Assembly: GCA_026705345.1 (NCBI GenBank)
Contig: JAPPAV010000044.1
Location: forward strand, 1-64,000
DNA length: 64,000 nucleotides
Direction of reading: 5' to 3'
Origin: Gammaproteobacteria bacterium
GTDB lineage: Bacteria > Pseudomonadota > Gammaproteobacteria > Pseudomonadales > Azotimanducaceae
Shown here: positions 8,323 through 18,761 of the stretch, piece by piece
Layout of the letters: every line of letters begins with the position of its first letter
Position numbering within the stretch: the stretch's first letter is position 1
Translations under genes and position numbers: made by a program
The notes under the pieces: generated by a model
What the model saw: only the letters and a program-made list of their open reading frames with translations
Databases searched by the model: none
Told to the model about the DNA's origin: nothing

Positions 8323-9435
8323 TCAGCCGCCTGCGCCGAGCACGCCGGGCTCTCCCCGATCCCGAGAGTCGCCGGTCGCGCCTGCGACTCGCACCGGCCC
8401 GCCGTCGCTCACCTTGATGAGGCCGTCCACGATCACCTGCTGGCCTGCGGACAACCCCGATCGGGCTTCGGCCCAGCCATCTCGGCGCAGGCCCAGGTCG
8501 ATTGGCGTCATCTTCGCCGTGGATTCACCGGCCTCGTTCTCCAAGACGTAGACGAACGTGTCGGTCGCGCGTTGGACCAACGCGGTCTCCGGCACCATCA
8601 GCGCCCGGCGGCTGGCGGTGGTCAGACGAACCGTCATCAGCATGCCCGGGCGAAGCAACGCGTCCGGATTGTCGATGTGCGCGCGAACCGGCACCGCTCT
8701 CGTCACCGGGTCGACCCGCGATCCGACCGTGCGCACCGCCGCCGTGAAGGTCGTGCCAGGGAAGGCGGCGCTCTCGGCCGTAAGTTCGAGACCGGCATGC
8801 ACGACCCCAAGGTGGACCTCCGGCAGGGGGAAGTCGAGCTTGATCACCGAGACATCGTCCAGCGTTGTGATCGGGGTGCCCGGCGTGATCAACGTCCCGG
8901 CGCTTACCTGGCGGAAGCCCAAGAGTCCCTTGAACGGGGCGCGGATCAGCCGGTCGTCGATTCGCGCGACGATGGCATCAAAGCGCGCCCTCGCGCCGAC
9001 GAGGCGCGCTTCGGCTTCGTCCACGTCCGAGGCCGGTACGCTCTGTGCCTCAAGCAGGTCCGCGAGACGGTTGTACTGGGTCTCGGCGTCGCGCTGGTTG
9101 GCCTCGGCCTCCTTCAGCAGGGCCGTTTGTTCCTCGTTGGTGAGTTCGACAAGGATGTCGCCCCGGTTCACGAAGTCGCCGTCTTCGAAGCGTACGTGGC
9201 GGATCGAATCGGTGACCTTGGCCGTGATCGTGACGGATTCGTTGGCCCGGGTGGTGCCAATCGCCTCCACCACGTCGGCGACAGAGCGCAGCGTTGCGGA
9301 TTCCGCGACAACCAACGGTGGCGGCCCGCCAAAGAAGGCACCGCCCCCGCGCGGCGCGCCTTCATCGGAGCAACCGGCGATCAACACCGGCAAGCAAGCC
9401 AGGTGCCTGAACCAGCGCACATCCACCTCCATCAT
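8323..9435 (-). CDS. RND periplasmic adaptor lipoprotein
   Basis: The 370-residue product is a membrane-fusion protein of the HlyD/AcrA type. The N-terminus ends in a lipobox (LPVLIAGC), so it should be a lipid-anchored periplasmic protein. The barrel-sandwich halves (DGDFVNRGDILVELTNEEQ and RAPFKGLLGFRQVSAG) flank a helical hairpin (QRDAETQYNRLADLLEAQ). The beta-barrel and membrane-proximal parts follow (TAAVRTVGSRVDPVTRAVPV). It is the first gene of the adaptor-pump pair. It would link the pump to a TolC-like channel encoded elsewhere. No local regulator gene accompanies it. Confidence 0.93.
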   Translation of the reverse strand: MMEVDVRWFRHLACLPVLIAGCSDEGAPRGGGAFFGGPPPLVVAESATLRSVADVVEAIGTTRANESVTITAKVTDSIRHVRFEDGDFVNRGDILVELTNEEQTALLKEAEANQRDAETQYNRLADLLEAQSVPASDVDEAEARLVGARARFDAIVARIDDRLIRAPFKGLLGFRQVSAGTLITPGTPITTLDDVSVIKLDFPLPEVHLGVVHAGLELTAESAAFPGTTFTAAVRTVGSRVDPVTRAVPVRAHIDNPDALLRPGMLMTVRLTTASRRALMVPETALVQRATDTFVYVLENEAGESTAKMTPIDLGLRRDGWAEARSGLSAGQQVIVDGLIKVSDGGPVRVAGATGDSRDRGEPGVLGAGG

Positions 9436-9489
9436 CCGGTCGACCTATGTTACGCCGTTGCGATGGCTCCGAACGCCTGCAACAAACGC

Positions 9490-9600
9490 CGTAGGGGACG
9501 GCTTGTCCCGTCCCGTTGCCGAGGCAGCCAGCTCCTCCGGCGCGGGCGACCACAAGGGGCAGGCGGGCGATGGCGGTCGACCACAAGGGTCGCCCCTACG
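9490..9600. repeat. Dispersed hairpin cluster, types B and A; supplies a stop codon
   Basis: It contains a type B copy (9490-9514, one stem base lost) and two type A copies, the first degenerate and the second intact. The intact copy ends CCCCTACG at 9593-9600. Read on the minus strand, its TAG is the stop codon of the aminopeptidase-like gene (9596-9598). Confidence 0.85.
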
Positions 9601-10609
9601 GGTCTTGTGCCATTCCACGCCGACGCTGATCCGTGGGCGTCGCCGCCAGCGCAGCCACCTTCGCATAGAACGTCGGCCAATCCCTCCCGGCCTCCGCGAA
9701 CAGGCGTTCGAAGTCCCGCTTGGAGTCCTCGTAGGTCGCCACGAGCGCCAATCGTGCGTTGTTGAACGGCGTCGCCATGGCGACGTCGTAGCGCCCACCG
9801 CCGAGGCGCTCGCGGTTGCGGCGGTAGTCGACAAGCATGGCCGCGAACAGTTCCGCTTTCAGCTGCCGCTTGGCGTCGTCGGGGATGGGCTCCGAAAAGA
9901 GAGTCGCCAAACGCCCTCGCCAGTCGCCGAGGAACCGTGCGTAGGCCCCGGCGGACTCGAGCCTTTCCCGGTACGCGTCGGCGTCGGCCCCCGTTCGAGC
10001 CAGCCATTGCATCGCGCCTTCGTTACCGACGAAGCCCGCAAAGGCTTCGTTGAATCCCGAGTCCCCGGGTACGAACACCACGCTATGCGCCAGTTCGTGG
10101 AAGATGAGATCGGCCAGCACGGCCTCGTCGTAGTGGACGAAGCTGGACAGGATCGGGTCGTCGAACCAGCCGAGCGTGGAATAGGCGGTCACCGGGTAGA
10201 GGTGGACGTCGTGTTCGACGGACAGCCGGTTGGCTTCGCGCTCCGCGGCGCGCCGGGTGAAGTAGCCTCGGTACACCGCACAGCCGACCAAGGGGTAACA
10301 GCGCGGCAACGCCTCTACGGCGAACTCGTGCGCCGCCACGACGTTCCACACCGGCACGCCGTCGAGTTCGACATAGCCCCGGTAGCGTCCGTCCACCGGC
10401 AGGTGCAGTTCATTCTCTGCGAAGCGCAACACCCGCGAGACCAGTTGGAGTTGTCGAACCAAGGTCGGATCCGTGTCCGGCGCTTCGATCAGCTCCTGCG
10501 CGTCCCGCCGCGCGAAGAGCAGCGCGGCCTGTCCGGTCACCGCCTGGGCGTAGAACCGGGCGTTGGCGCATGCGCCGAGCACCAGCGTACACGCCAAGAG
10601 GATCGCCAA
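9596..10609 (-). CDS. Predicted aminopeptidase lipoprotein (Aminopep family, HExxH)
   Basis: The protein contains a zinc-peptidase motif (DLIFHELAHSVVFVPGD) followed by NEAFAGFVGNEGA, with a Glu that can serve as third ligand. This matches a family annotated as predicted aminopeptidase (PF10023) in Gammaproteobacteria. Its N-terminus is a lipoprotein signal (AILLACTLVLGAC). The start is uncertain. TTG at 10609 gives a short signal, while the in-frame ATG at 10726 would overlap the divergent acyltransferase by 41 bases. The stretch between (KARKRARR) would supply a positive n-region, so an unusual start near 10650 is possible. The stop codon TAG is the CGTAGGGG end of a dispersed hairpin repeat. 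Confidence 0.82.
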   Translation of the reverse strand: MAILLACTLVLGACANARFYAQAVTGQAALLFARRDAQELIEAPDTDPTLVRQLQLVSRVLRFAENELHLPVDGRYRGYVELDGVPVWNVVAAHEFAVEALPRCYPLVGCAVYRGYFTRRAAEREANRLSVEHDVHLYPVTAYSTLGWFDDPILSSFVHYDEAVLADLIFHELAHSVVFVPGDSGFNEAFAGFVGNEGAMQWLARTGADADAYRERLESAGAYARFLGDWRGRLATLFSEPIPDDAKRQLKAELFAAMLVDYRRNRERLGGGRYDVAMATPFNNARLALVATYEDSKRDFERLFAEAGRDWPTFYAKVAALAATPTDQRRRGMAQDP

Positions 10610-10685
10610 GCGACGGGCGCGTTTACGCGCCTTCGCGGCAGGCGCACAATCCCCGAGTTGAGTCTGAACCCTTGACAGGCCAGCA

Positions 10686-11525
10686 ATGGTCGAGGCGATT
10701 CGAGGAACCTTGGCGTTCGCGTTCATCGCGGCTAGCAGCGTGTTCTGGTGCACGTTGATATTCTGCCTCGGCTTGGTTCGGCCGTTCTTCCCGGCCGAAC
10801 GTCGGATTCCGCTGGGCACCGCGATGGTGCGGTCCATGGCGGGCTGGGTGGTCTGCGCGGCATGGCTGCTGCGCGTCCTTCGAATCACCCGGATCCACGA
10901 AACCAACAGCGAGGAATACCGCGCACTACTCCCGGATGCCTGGTATCTCGTCGTCTCGAACCATCAAACCTGGGCCGACATCCTCGTCCTCGTGGTCACC
11001 CTCTACGGTCGGATACCCCAGTTCAAGTTCTTCACCAAGCGGGAACTCGTCTGGGTGCCGTTCATCGGGCCCGCCATGTGGTTCCTCGAGTTCCCCTATG
11101 TCCGCCGCTACAGCCGCGAACAGCTTGAAGCCAATCCGACCCTGCGGGAACGCGACCGGCAGGCGACGCTCGATGCCTGCGTGGGGTTCCGCCAACGGCC
11201 CACCAGCGTCCTGGTATTCGTCGAAGGCACCCGGTTCACCGAGGCGAAACGCGACGCCCAAGGGTCGCCCTACCGGTCGCTCCTGAACCCCAGGACGGGC
11301 GGCTTCACAATGGTCCTCGAAAACATGGCGGACCGGTTGGAGGCCGTGGTCGATGTCACGATCCGCTATCCGGGCGGAGCGCCACCATTCTGGGATTTCC
11401 TTTGCGGCCGCAGCCCGGACGTGGAGATCGACATCCGCACCCTCCCCCTGCCCCCGGTAGACCGGGACGCGGTCAACGCCTGGGTTAACCGGTTGTGGGA
11501 AGAGAAGGACGCCCGACTGGCATGA
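10686..11525 (+). CDS. 1-acyl-glycerol-3-phosphate acyltransferase family protein
   Basis: This 279-residue protein has an N-terminal membrane helix (GTLAFAFIAASSVFWCTLIF) and the PlsC-type acyltransferase blocks: the HxxxxD catalytic motif in SNHQTWADI, then PFIGPAMWFLEFPYVRR, and the substrate-binding FVEGTRF. The length and the RRYSREQ region resemble the YihG-like branch more than core PlsC. It should act at the inner membrane and transfer an acyl chain to a lysophospholipid or similar acceptor; the exact acceptor is not deducible. It is transcribed away from the lipoprotein gene to its left. Confidence 0.88.
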   Translation: MVEAIRGTLAFAFIAASSVFWCTLIFCLGLVRPFFPAERRIPLGTAMVRSMAGWVVCAAWLLRVLRITRIHETNSEEYRALLPDAWYLVVSNHQTWADILVLVVTLYGRIPQFKFFTKRELVWVPFIGPAMWFLEFPYVRRYSREQLEANPTLRERDRQATLDACVGFRQRPTSVLVFVEGTRFTEAKRDAQGSPYRSLLNPRTGGFTMVLENMADRLEAVVDVTIRYPGGAPPFWDFLCGRSPDVEIDIRTLPLPPVDRDAVNAWVNRLWEEKDARLA

Positions 11526-11576
11526 GGCGAATGGACTACCCATTCGCGTGATCGAGTCGGTCGCAGGGGCGATTAA

Positions 11577-11622
11577 ACGCGCCCGAAGGGCGCGCGGGAC
11601 GGGACAAGCCCGTCCCCCACGA
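11577..11622. repeat. Dispersed hairpin, GCGCGCCC-type joined to type B
   Basis: A CGCGCCC-GAA-GGGCGCG hairpin is followed by a type B hairpin (GACGGG-ACAAG-CCCGTC, then CCCCCAC). Read on the minus strand it lies directly after the TGA of the coiled-coil gene at 11625. Confidence 0.75.
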
Positions 11623-11624
11623 CC

Positions 11625-12350
11625 TCAGGGCGTGCCGAGGCGGAGATCGTTGACGTTGCGCTGAAGTTCGGCGATCTGCCCGTTGACCTGTGCCCGGTGG
11701 GCGTCGATGGCGGTGACGTCGGACTTGAGCTTCGCCACGTCGGCACCCAGCGATGCTTCCAGGCGCGAGGCCATCTGGTAGGCGGAATTCGCCCGGTCAA
11801 CGACCTCGCGCATCTGCCTGATCGAGTCCTGCAGATCGATGCCGAGTTGGGTCACCCGGGTGGCGACGTCCTCCTGCCGGGCGACTGCTGTCTCCAATGC
11901 GGAGACCTTGCCTTGGACGGACTTGATGCTTCCTTCGGCGCGGGAAACCGCCGTTTGAAACGCCTTGTCCTTGGCCTCCAACGCCCCGATGGCGTCCCGG
12001 TGCTTGCGGTAGTTGCCCCAAAGGAGGTCGATCTGGCCGAAGTTCTCTTTGTTCTTTTCAAGCAGATCGTCGTCGGAGGCCGATATCAACTGCTCGGTCC
12101 TACGCAGTCGATCTTCCAACGTCCCGATTTGGTCGGATGCGTCCGCCAAGGCCGCCTCGGCCCCCACGATGCGCCTCTGCTGATCGAAGATGAACCAGCC
12201 CGTTGCCAAGAGGGCAACAACCAGTACGACGAGTATCGCGTTGACGAAAAGAAGCGACGACGAGCCGCCCCGGCTACGGCTGCGCCCAGGTCGTGGACGC
12301 CCGGCGCGCTCCGGGTCGGCTGCAATCGTAGGCAGGGTATCGTTTGCCAC
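11625..12350 (-). CDS. Single-pass membrane protein with long coiled coil
   Basis: The 241-residue product has a basic N-terminal tail (RPRPGRSRSRGGSS), one membrane helix (LLFVNAILVVLVVALLATGWF, about residues 33-53) and then a nearly continuous heptad-rich helix to the end (QIGTLEDRLRRTEQL, VSALETAVARQ, ADVAKLKSDVTAI). That makes it an N-terminal anchor with an extended periplasmic coiled coil. Similar small proteins occur in gammaproteobacterial genomes without assigned function, and I cannot name this one. The two neighbouring genes are not obviously related. A dispersed hairpin begins right at its stop codon. Confidence 0.7.
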   Translation of the reverse strand: MANDTLPTIAADPERAGRPRPGRSRSRGGSSSLLFVNAILVVLVVALLATGWFIFDQQRRIVGAEAALADASDQIGTLEDRLRRTEQLISASDDDLLEKNKENFGQIDLLWGNYRKHRDAIGALEAKDKAFQTAVSRAEGSIKSVQGKVSALETAVARQEDVATRVTQLGIDLQDSIRQMREVVDRANSAYQMASRLEASLGADVAKLKSDVTAIDAHRAQVNGQIAELQRNVNDLRLGTP

Positions 12351-12434
12351 CGGGGTGCCCCGCTTGCTCGGCTAGGAAACCGAAAGATTAGCTTGGCGTC
12401 GGCCGAGTCTCAACGACAACGGACCCTGCGAATT

Positions 12435-12470
12435 AAGGGGGGAACCCGCCTTACCGGGTTCCCCCTACGG
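12435..12470. repeat. Dispersed hairpin, AACCCG-stem variant
   Basis: On the plus strand GGGGGAACCCG pairs with CGGGTTCCCCC across CCTTAC, and then TACGG follows. The flank (GTAGGGGG on the minus strand) is that of the family but the stem sequence is different. It starts a few bases past the stop of the PuuD-like gene. Confidence 0.8.
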
Positions 12471-12471
12471 G

Positions 12472-13146
12472 TCATAGCGTGGCGACGACGGCCATCACGA
12501 CGGTGAGCACGAGGCTCGAGGTGATGACACCCTTCACGGTCGTCAGGACCATGGTCTTGCCCCAGATCGCGTTCGCCTCTATCACGGCGATGATCAACAG
12601 GCCGGCAACCAAGCCTATGGGTGACGCGGGCGCACCGGTATCCACGTCGAACGCCGACCGGATGAACTCGGAGTGGGAGCCCATCAGGAACAGCATCGGC
12701 GCCGAGAAGAAGGTGTTGGTCCTCGATGCCAAGAGCGCCTTGGCCGCCGATCCCGCCGCGTTGGGATCCGCTTCGCCACCGTCGCGAACGGACTCGTTGG
12801 AAGCGATGACAACCTTTTGGTTCGGCCAGATGATTCCCCAGACGTTGAGGAACATGAGGGTCGCCATGGTCGACGCCAGGATGATGTCCACCGTCCAACT
12901 GCCTGCATGCCAGACGAGAAGCAGGAGTACGACGCCGGTCAGGAACGTCATCAAGGCACCGTAGCGGAACCACCACAACGCGCTGGGAACCAGCTTGGTA
13001 AAGGCATCGACCTTGGCGTCGTCGGAGGCGGCGGCCATGTAGCCGCCCTGTACGAAGTTGAAGTAGTACAGCAAGCCGATCCAGGTAATGCCGAAAAGGT
13101 AGTGCCCCCAGCGGAACAGGTAGGAAACGAGGTCCATCCAGTCCAT
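12472..13146 (-). CDS. PuuD-like (urate oxidase N-terminal) membrane protein
   Basis: This 224-residue protein is almost entirely membrane helices. It opens WGHYLFGITWIGLLYYFNFVQ, which matches the N-terminal domain of PuuD-type urate hydroxylases (PF06181-like), then ALWWFRYGALMTFLTGVVLL, FLNVWGIIWPNQKVV and FFSAPMLFLMGSHSE. PuuD proteins carry a C-terminal cytochrome c domain, which is absent here. Short members like this are common and their activity is not established. There is no purine-degradation gene nearby, so urate oxidation should not be assumed. Confidence 0.7.
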   Translation of the reverse strand: MDWMDLVSYLFRWGHYLFGITWIGLLYYFNFVQGGYMAAASDDAKVDAFTKLVPSALWWFRYGALMTFLTGVVLLLLVWHAGSWTVDIILASTMATLMFLNVWGIIWPNQKVVIASNESVRDGGEADPNAAGSAAKALLASRTNTFFSAPMLFLMGSHSEFIRSAFDVDTGAPASPIGLVAGLLIIAVIEANAIWGKTMVLTTVKGVITSSLVLTVVMAVVATL

Positions 13147-13189
13147 CTAACTCTCCCCTAAGTTGACTTCTTGTTGCATCGATCATAGC

Positions 13190-13215
13190 AACAAAAACCC
13201 CGCCGGTGGCGGGGT
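13190..13215 (-). terminator. Rho-independent terminator of groESL
   Basis: Read on the minus strand, ACCCCGCC pairs with GGCGGGGT across a three-base loop (13197-13215) and is followed by TTTTTGTT. It lies about 105 bases beyond the groEL stop. Two further small inverted repeats (ATTTCGC/GCGAAAT near 13281 and GCGACCGC/GCGGTCGC near 13303-13321) lie between. Confidence 0.8.
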
Positions 13216-13321
13216 CCTGTCGGTCGTGCGGCTGCGTTGCCAGCCTTCGACCGGAATCGACGCTTGGGCCGCCCAAGGGATTTCGCGTAGCGAAAATCCG
13301 GGCGACCGCGAAGCGGTCGCG

Positions 13322-15278
<1,957 letters not shown>

Positions 15279-15328
15279 GACTAGCTGTCTCCCAAAATGC
15301 TGTTCATACCCCAGTCCGATGTCGTGGA

Positions 15329-15355
15329 TTAGCACTCTGACAGTGAGAGTGCTAA
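15329..15355. promoter_or_regulatory. CIRCE operator (HrcA binding site)
   Basis: A perfect match to TTAGCACTC-N9-GAGTGCTAA lies directly upstream of groES and just downstream of the proposed promoter. CIRCE is the known binding site for the heat-shock repressor HrcA, so this organism should encode hrcA. It need not depend on sigma-32 alone for groESL control. Confidence 0.97.
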
Positions 15356-15368
15356 TCCGTGCGGCGCT

Positions 15369-15396
15369 ATGATAGGGGCGGTTTTGGAAGATTCAA
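15369..15396 (-). promoter_or_regulatory. Sigma-70-type promoter of groESL
   Basis: On the minus strand TTGAAT (complement of 15391-15396) and TATCAT (complement of 15369-15374) are 16 bases apart. Transcription would start next to the CIRCE box, which suits repression by HrcA. Confidence 0.6.
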
Positions 15397-15486
15397 CCCC
15401 TGGAACGAGACAATTCGCGTTTCCATGGGTCTGCCCGATGCCAACCCCGGGCGTTATTCGTTTCCGCGCGCCCAAGCGACGGGAGG

Positions 15487-15518
15487 CGCGCGGGACGGGA
15501 CAAGCCCGTCCCCTACGA
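15487..15518. repeat. Dispersed hairpin element, type B
   Basis: GACGGG pairs with CCCGTC across ACAAG and is followed by CCCCTACG. It lies between the groESL promoter and the 3' end of the DUF6356-like gene, overlapping the latter's last codons. Confidence 0.85.
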
Positions 15519-15812
15519 GTTCGACGGACTGACGCCGGGGCGTGCGACGACCCCTTGGGAATCGCCGTCGATCCGAGAACCGGGCTCGGCGTCGGCGGAT
15601 TGTTGGCTCGAGGCAAAGCGGGTCTCGACCATGACCTCGTGGAGATGTCGAATGCGGGCGCTACCTGTCCTTACGAACAGGAAGGGCAGCAACGCGTGCA
15701 CAAGGCATGCCACCCCACCCACCAGCATCGCCACCGCGAAGCCCGTCGCCTTGAGCATGTGTTCCCAATAGGACTCGCCAACCTCGTCGAGGTGGTCGGT
15801 GAGAAACGACAT
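15513..15812 (-). CDS. Small DUF6356-like membrane protein
   Basis: The 99-residue product opens SFLTDHLDEVGESYWEHM, has one or two hydrophobic stretches (ATGFAVAMLVGGVACLVHALL) and then PFLFVRTGSARIRHLHEVM. This pattern matches the short DUF6356 family of alphaproteobacterial and gammaproteobacterial membrane proteins of unknown role. The last 30 or so residues are not conserved and their codons run into a dispersed hairpin repeat. The original C-terminus may have been replaced by read-through into the repeat. Confidence 0.7.
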   Translation of the reverse strand: MSFLTDHLDEVGESYWEHMLKATGFAVAMLVGGVACLVHALLPFLFVRTGSARIRHLHEVMVETRFASSQQSADAEPGSRIDGDSQGVVARPGVSPSNS

Positions 15813-15915
15813 TTCGGAACGCCCCCGGCGGGATCGGACGACGTCAAACTACCCGATGCCGAAGCGATGCGCCTTGAGGATATTTCCTAAAAGCATGTGC
15901 TTTGAAGCATATCGT

Positions 15916-16905
15916 CTAAGCGGTGTCGGGGAAGCGCCGCGCAAAAAGCCTAGCCCCAAGATCGAGAATCTCCGCACTGTCCTTCACGCCGGATACAAGA
16001 CCCGCCGGAATCGCACCCAACCCATTGTGCGCCCCACTGATAGCGCCCGCGATTGCCGCAACGGTGTCCACGTCGCCCCCGGCACGCAAGGCACGATCCA
16101 CCGTCGCCAGATAGTCGCCGGGCGACTTCAGAAAAACGTACAAAGAGGTCAACACGGTCGGTTCGACCGTGGCCGGAACGCCAAAGCCGCGGCCCTTGGC
16201 CCGTCCTCCGTCCGCGACGATCGCCTCCAGGGCTCCGGTTTCGTCCAGCGCTAGCCACTCGCGAACCTGGAGAACGCGACCCGCGAGTCCCGGGCTTCTA
16301 TCGGCAACTGAACCGCGCACCGCATCGAGGAAGCTCGCGGTCTCGATTCCGATCGACGTGGCCGCGTAGGCAACCGCCGTCGCGATCGCAATGGCCCCGT
16401 CCACGGCGAGCGGGTGTCGATGGGTGACGAAACTCGCCAGTTCCACGTCGCGCCCGAGTCGATCCGCATCGACGCAATGCCAAAGCCCGACAGGGGCGAT
16501 GCGCATGGCGGCGCCGTTCAGCGGCAGATCGTCGGCTGCGGCCGCGTCCTCCCAGCGGACGCCCTCCATCAGCCGCCTTACCGCTCGATGGGCAACCGGG
16601 CCGGCACCGACGATTTGGTTGGATTCCCAGAGCTTGACGAACTCCGCCGCGATTTCCGCTGGGTCCACCTGTCCACAAGTCAGCAGGCTCTTGACGATGG
16701 CCAGGGTGAGTTGGGTGTCGTCGGTGTATTGGCCCCGGGGGAACTCGAGGTCCTTCTTGTGCCGGTACGGACGGTAGTCCTCCGTAATGCCCTGCATCGC
16801 GGCGATTTGCTCGCGGGACCTCCCTTCCAGCGGCGCACCCAGGGCATCGCCCACTGCGCATCCCATCAGCGCGCCAACGAATTGGTCTTCTCGGGGCCTT
16901 GTCAT
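15916..16905 (-). CDS. ADP-ribosylglycohydrolase family protein
   Basis: The 329-residue protein has the metal-binding signatures of the DraG/ARH family: the N-terminal GCAVGDALGAPLEG, YTDDTQLTLAIVKSL (TDD), and the C-terminal GGDVDTVAAIAGAISGAHNG (D-x-D/T motif). Family members remove ADP-ribose from proteins or related substrates using two Mg ions. No nitrogenase or ADP-ribosyltransferase gene is nearby, so a DraG role in nitrogen fixation is not supported. It is divergent from the sulfatase gene with 79 bases between start codons. Confidence 0.92.
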   Translation of the reverse strand: MTRPREDQFVGALMGCAVGDALGAPLEGRSREQIAAMQGITEDYRPYRHKKDLEFPRGQYTDDTQLTLAIVKSLLTCGQVDPAEIAAEFVKLWESNQIVGAGPVAHRAVRRLMEGVRWEDAAAADDLPLNGAAMRIAPVGLWHCVDADRLGRDVELASFVTHRHPLAVDGAIAIATAVAYAATSIGIETASFLDAVRGSVADRSPGLAGRVLQVREWLALDETGALEAIVADGGRAKGRGFGVPATVEPTVLTSLYVFLKSPGDYLATVDRALRAGGDVDTVAAIAGAISGAHNGLGAIPAGLVSGVKDSAEILDLGARLFARRFPDTA

Positions 16906-16984
16906 ATTTACTTGCCGCTAGCGAGTCGGTGACGGATGCTACCCGCTTCCCGACGTTGCTTGCGACCGTGAGGAGTCTACCCCC

Positions 16985-18391
16985 ATGAACGTCCTATTCG
17001 TCTTCTCGGACCAACAGCGCTACACCGCGCTGGGCGCCAACGGCAATCCGGTGGTCAAAACCCCGAACCTCGACCGGATGGCGGCCGAGGGAATGGTCTG
17101 CGACAACATGTTTTCGAATCACCCGTTGTGCTCGCCGTTCCGAGCCATCCTGCTGACCGGTCGTTACGGCTGGCGCAACGGCGTGATCGACAACGAATAC
17201 GAGCCCTTCCGCGACATCCCCACGCTGCCGAGCGTGCTCCGGTCGGCGGGCTACCACACGGGCCACATCGGCGTCTGGCACCTCGGCGTCGGTCCCTATC
17301 CCGCCGAAGACCGCTACGGGATCGACTACCTAGCGGCGGTGGAGGGCGTCGGCGGAAACTACTTCGACCAGCGCTATTTCGAAAACGACCGGGGACCCGA
17401 GCGCCATGAGGGTTGGTCGCCCGTGGTCGAAACGGACCTGGCGATCGGCTTCCTCGAGACACACACCGCGAAGCGGCCGGACGACCCCTTCGCGCTGTTC
17501 GTCTCCTGGCGCCCGCCGCATTGGCCCTACCCGCAGTATCCGGACGAGTACGGCCTCTACGATCCCGCCGACGTCGACCTGCCCGGCAACGTGCCGCCTC
17601 ATATGGCCGACTTCGCCCGGCGCGAGATCGCCGACTACTACGGTTGCTGCACGGGACTCGACGCGCAGATGGGGAGGCTGTTGGATGCCTTGGACGGCCT
17701 TGGGCTGGCCGACGACACCATCGTCTGCTATTCCTCCGACCACGGCGATCATCTCTCGAGCCACGGCTACGGGAAGCCCGGGGATGCCTGGATGCACCCG
17801 TCGATGCGGGCCTCCAAGGCAACCGCGTACGACGAATCCGCACACATCCCGTTCCTGGTCCGCTGGCCCGGCGGCACACGCCCCGGATCCCGGAGCGCCG
17901 CCTTCATGGGCGCCATAGACATCGTTCCAAGCCTGCTCGGCGCTTGCGGCGTACCCACCCCCGACGGACTGCAGGGGCGGGACGTCTCCGGGGTGTGGCG
18001 GGGCGCACCCCCACCGGATGACACCGACCTCACACCCGGTGGCCGGGACTCCGTGTACCTGATGAACATGGGCAACGGCTGGCCCAATCGCCTCGCATGG
18101 GTCGGTCGATGGCGCGGCGTGCGAACCGAGCGCTACACCTACGCCCGTTGGTTCGACCACGAACGGGGTCCCTGGCTATTCGATCGCGAGTCCGACCCCC
18201 TAGAGACGCGCAACATCGTCGACGCGACCGAGGCCCGAGGCGCGGTGGAAGAAATGGAATCCCGGCTGCACCGGTGGATGGAGGGCACCGGCGATCCCTT
18301 CGAGTACGGCAAGCGCGGACCCCGGGGGTTTCTCGACATCGGGCAACGCTGGGCCGACCCAGAGCGCCACAAGGATTGGGGCACGGCTTAG
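16985..18391 (+). CDS. Type I sulfatase
   Basis: The 468-residue enzyme begins with the metal-binding FVFSDQQRYTALG and carries the sulfatase signature C-x-P-x-R in NHPLCSPFRAILLTGRY. Cys49 would be converted to formylglycine. Later blocks include GHIGVWHLGVGPYP and the metal ligand motif SSDHGDHLSSHG. There is no signal peptide, so it is probably cytoplasmic and acts on small sulfate esters or imported sulfated compounds. The substrate is unknown. Its stop is 8 bases before the GTG of the alkyltransferase-like gene, suggesting shared transcription. Confidence 0.93.
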   Translation: MNVLFVFSDQQRYTALGANGNPVVKTPNLDRMAAEGMVCDNMFSNHPLCSPFRAILLTGRYGWRNGVIDNEYEPFRDIPTLPSVLRSAGYHTGHIGVWHLGVGPYPAEDRYGIDYLAAVEGVGGNYFDQRYFENDRGPERHEGWSPVVETDLAIGFLETHTAKRPDDPFALFVSWRPPHWPYPQYPDEYGLYDPADVDLPGNVPPHMADFARREIADYYGCCTGLDAQMGRLLDALDGLGLADDTIVCYSSDHGDHLSSHGYGKPGDAWMHPSMRASKATAYDESAHIPFLVRWPGGTRPGSRSAAFMGAIDIVPSLLGACGVPTPDGLQGRDVSGVWRGAPPPDDTDLTPGGRDSVYLMNMGNGWPNRLAWVGRWRGVRTERYTYARWFDHERGPWLFDRESDPLETRNIVDATEARGAVEEMESRLHRWMEGTGDPFEYGKRGPRGFLDIGQRWADPERHKDWGTA

Positions 18392-18399
18392 CGCGACCG

Positions 18400-18705
18400 G
18401 TGAGCGATCCCACCCCGGAGGAACGCATCTGGCAGGTCGTCGCCGAGATTCCGTTCGGCAACGTGGCGAGCTACGGCCAGGTGGCGGAATTGGCGGGACT
18501 GCCCCGCGGCGCACGACGTGTCGGCCGGTGCCTTTCCCGGCTACCCCGGGAGACCCGCCTACCCTGGCACCGGGTCGTCAACGCGTCGGGGGGAATCTCG
18601 CTTCCGGGTAGTGCGGGATTGCGCCAGCGCGAGCTCCTGCTCGATGAAGGAGTTGTCTTCGACGGCGACCGGGTCAACCTGTGCTGTTGCCGGTGGTACG
18701 TTTAG
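18400..18705 (+). CDS. Alkyltransferase-like (ATL) DNA-repair protein
   Basis: The 101-residue protein matches the C-terminal domain of O6-alkylguanine transferases (GNVASYGQVAELAGLPRGAR, then PWHRVVNASGGISLPG). In the active-site motif PCHRV the Cys is replaced by Trp, giving PWHRV. That is the hallmark of ATL proteins, which bind O6-alkylguanine and recruit nucleotide excision repair rather than removing the alkyl group. The GTG start at 18400 fits homologous length; a longer frame upstream overlaps the sulfatase and is not conserved. The C-terminus has CCC residues (LCCCRWYV), which is unusual. Confidence 0.9.
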   Translation: MSDPTPEERIWQVVAEIPFGNVASYGQVAELAGLPRGARRVGRCLSRLPRETRLPWHRVVNASGGISLPGSAGLRQRELLLDEGVVFDGDRVNLCCCRWYV

Positions 18706-18761
18706 AGCGGAAAACCACCGGATACGTGGCGAGCCACCGATCAACGTCCAGGGCGACCGAC

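Noticed and set aside
7091..8551. 486-residue frame opposite the RND pump
   Set aside because: Composition (Arg, His, Asp) is typical of an antisense frame in GC-rich DNA and the pump on the other strand is certain.
12472..13146. Urate hydroxylase in the full PuuD sense
   Set aside because: The cytochrome c domain is missing and no purine catabolism genes are adjacent, so only family-level similarity is claimed.
15916..16905. DraG nitrogenase regulator
   Set aside because: Motifs fit the wider ADP-ribosylglycohydrolase family, and no nif or draT gene lies nearby.
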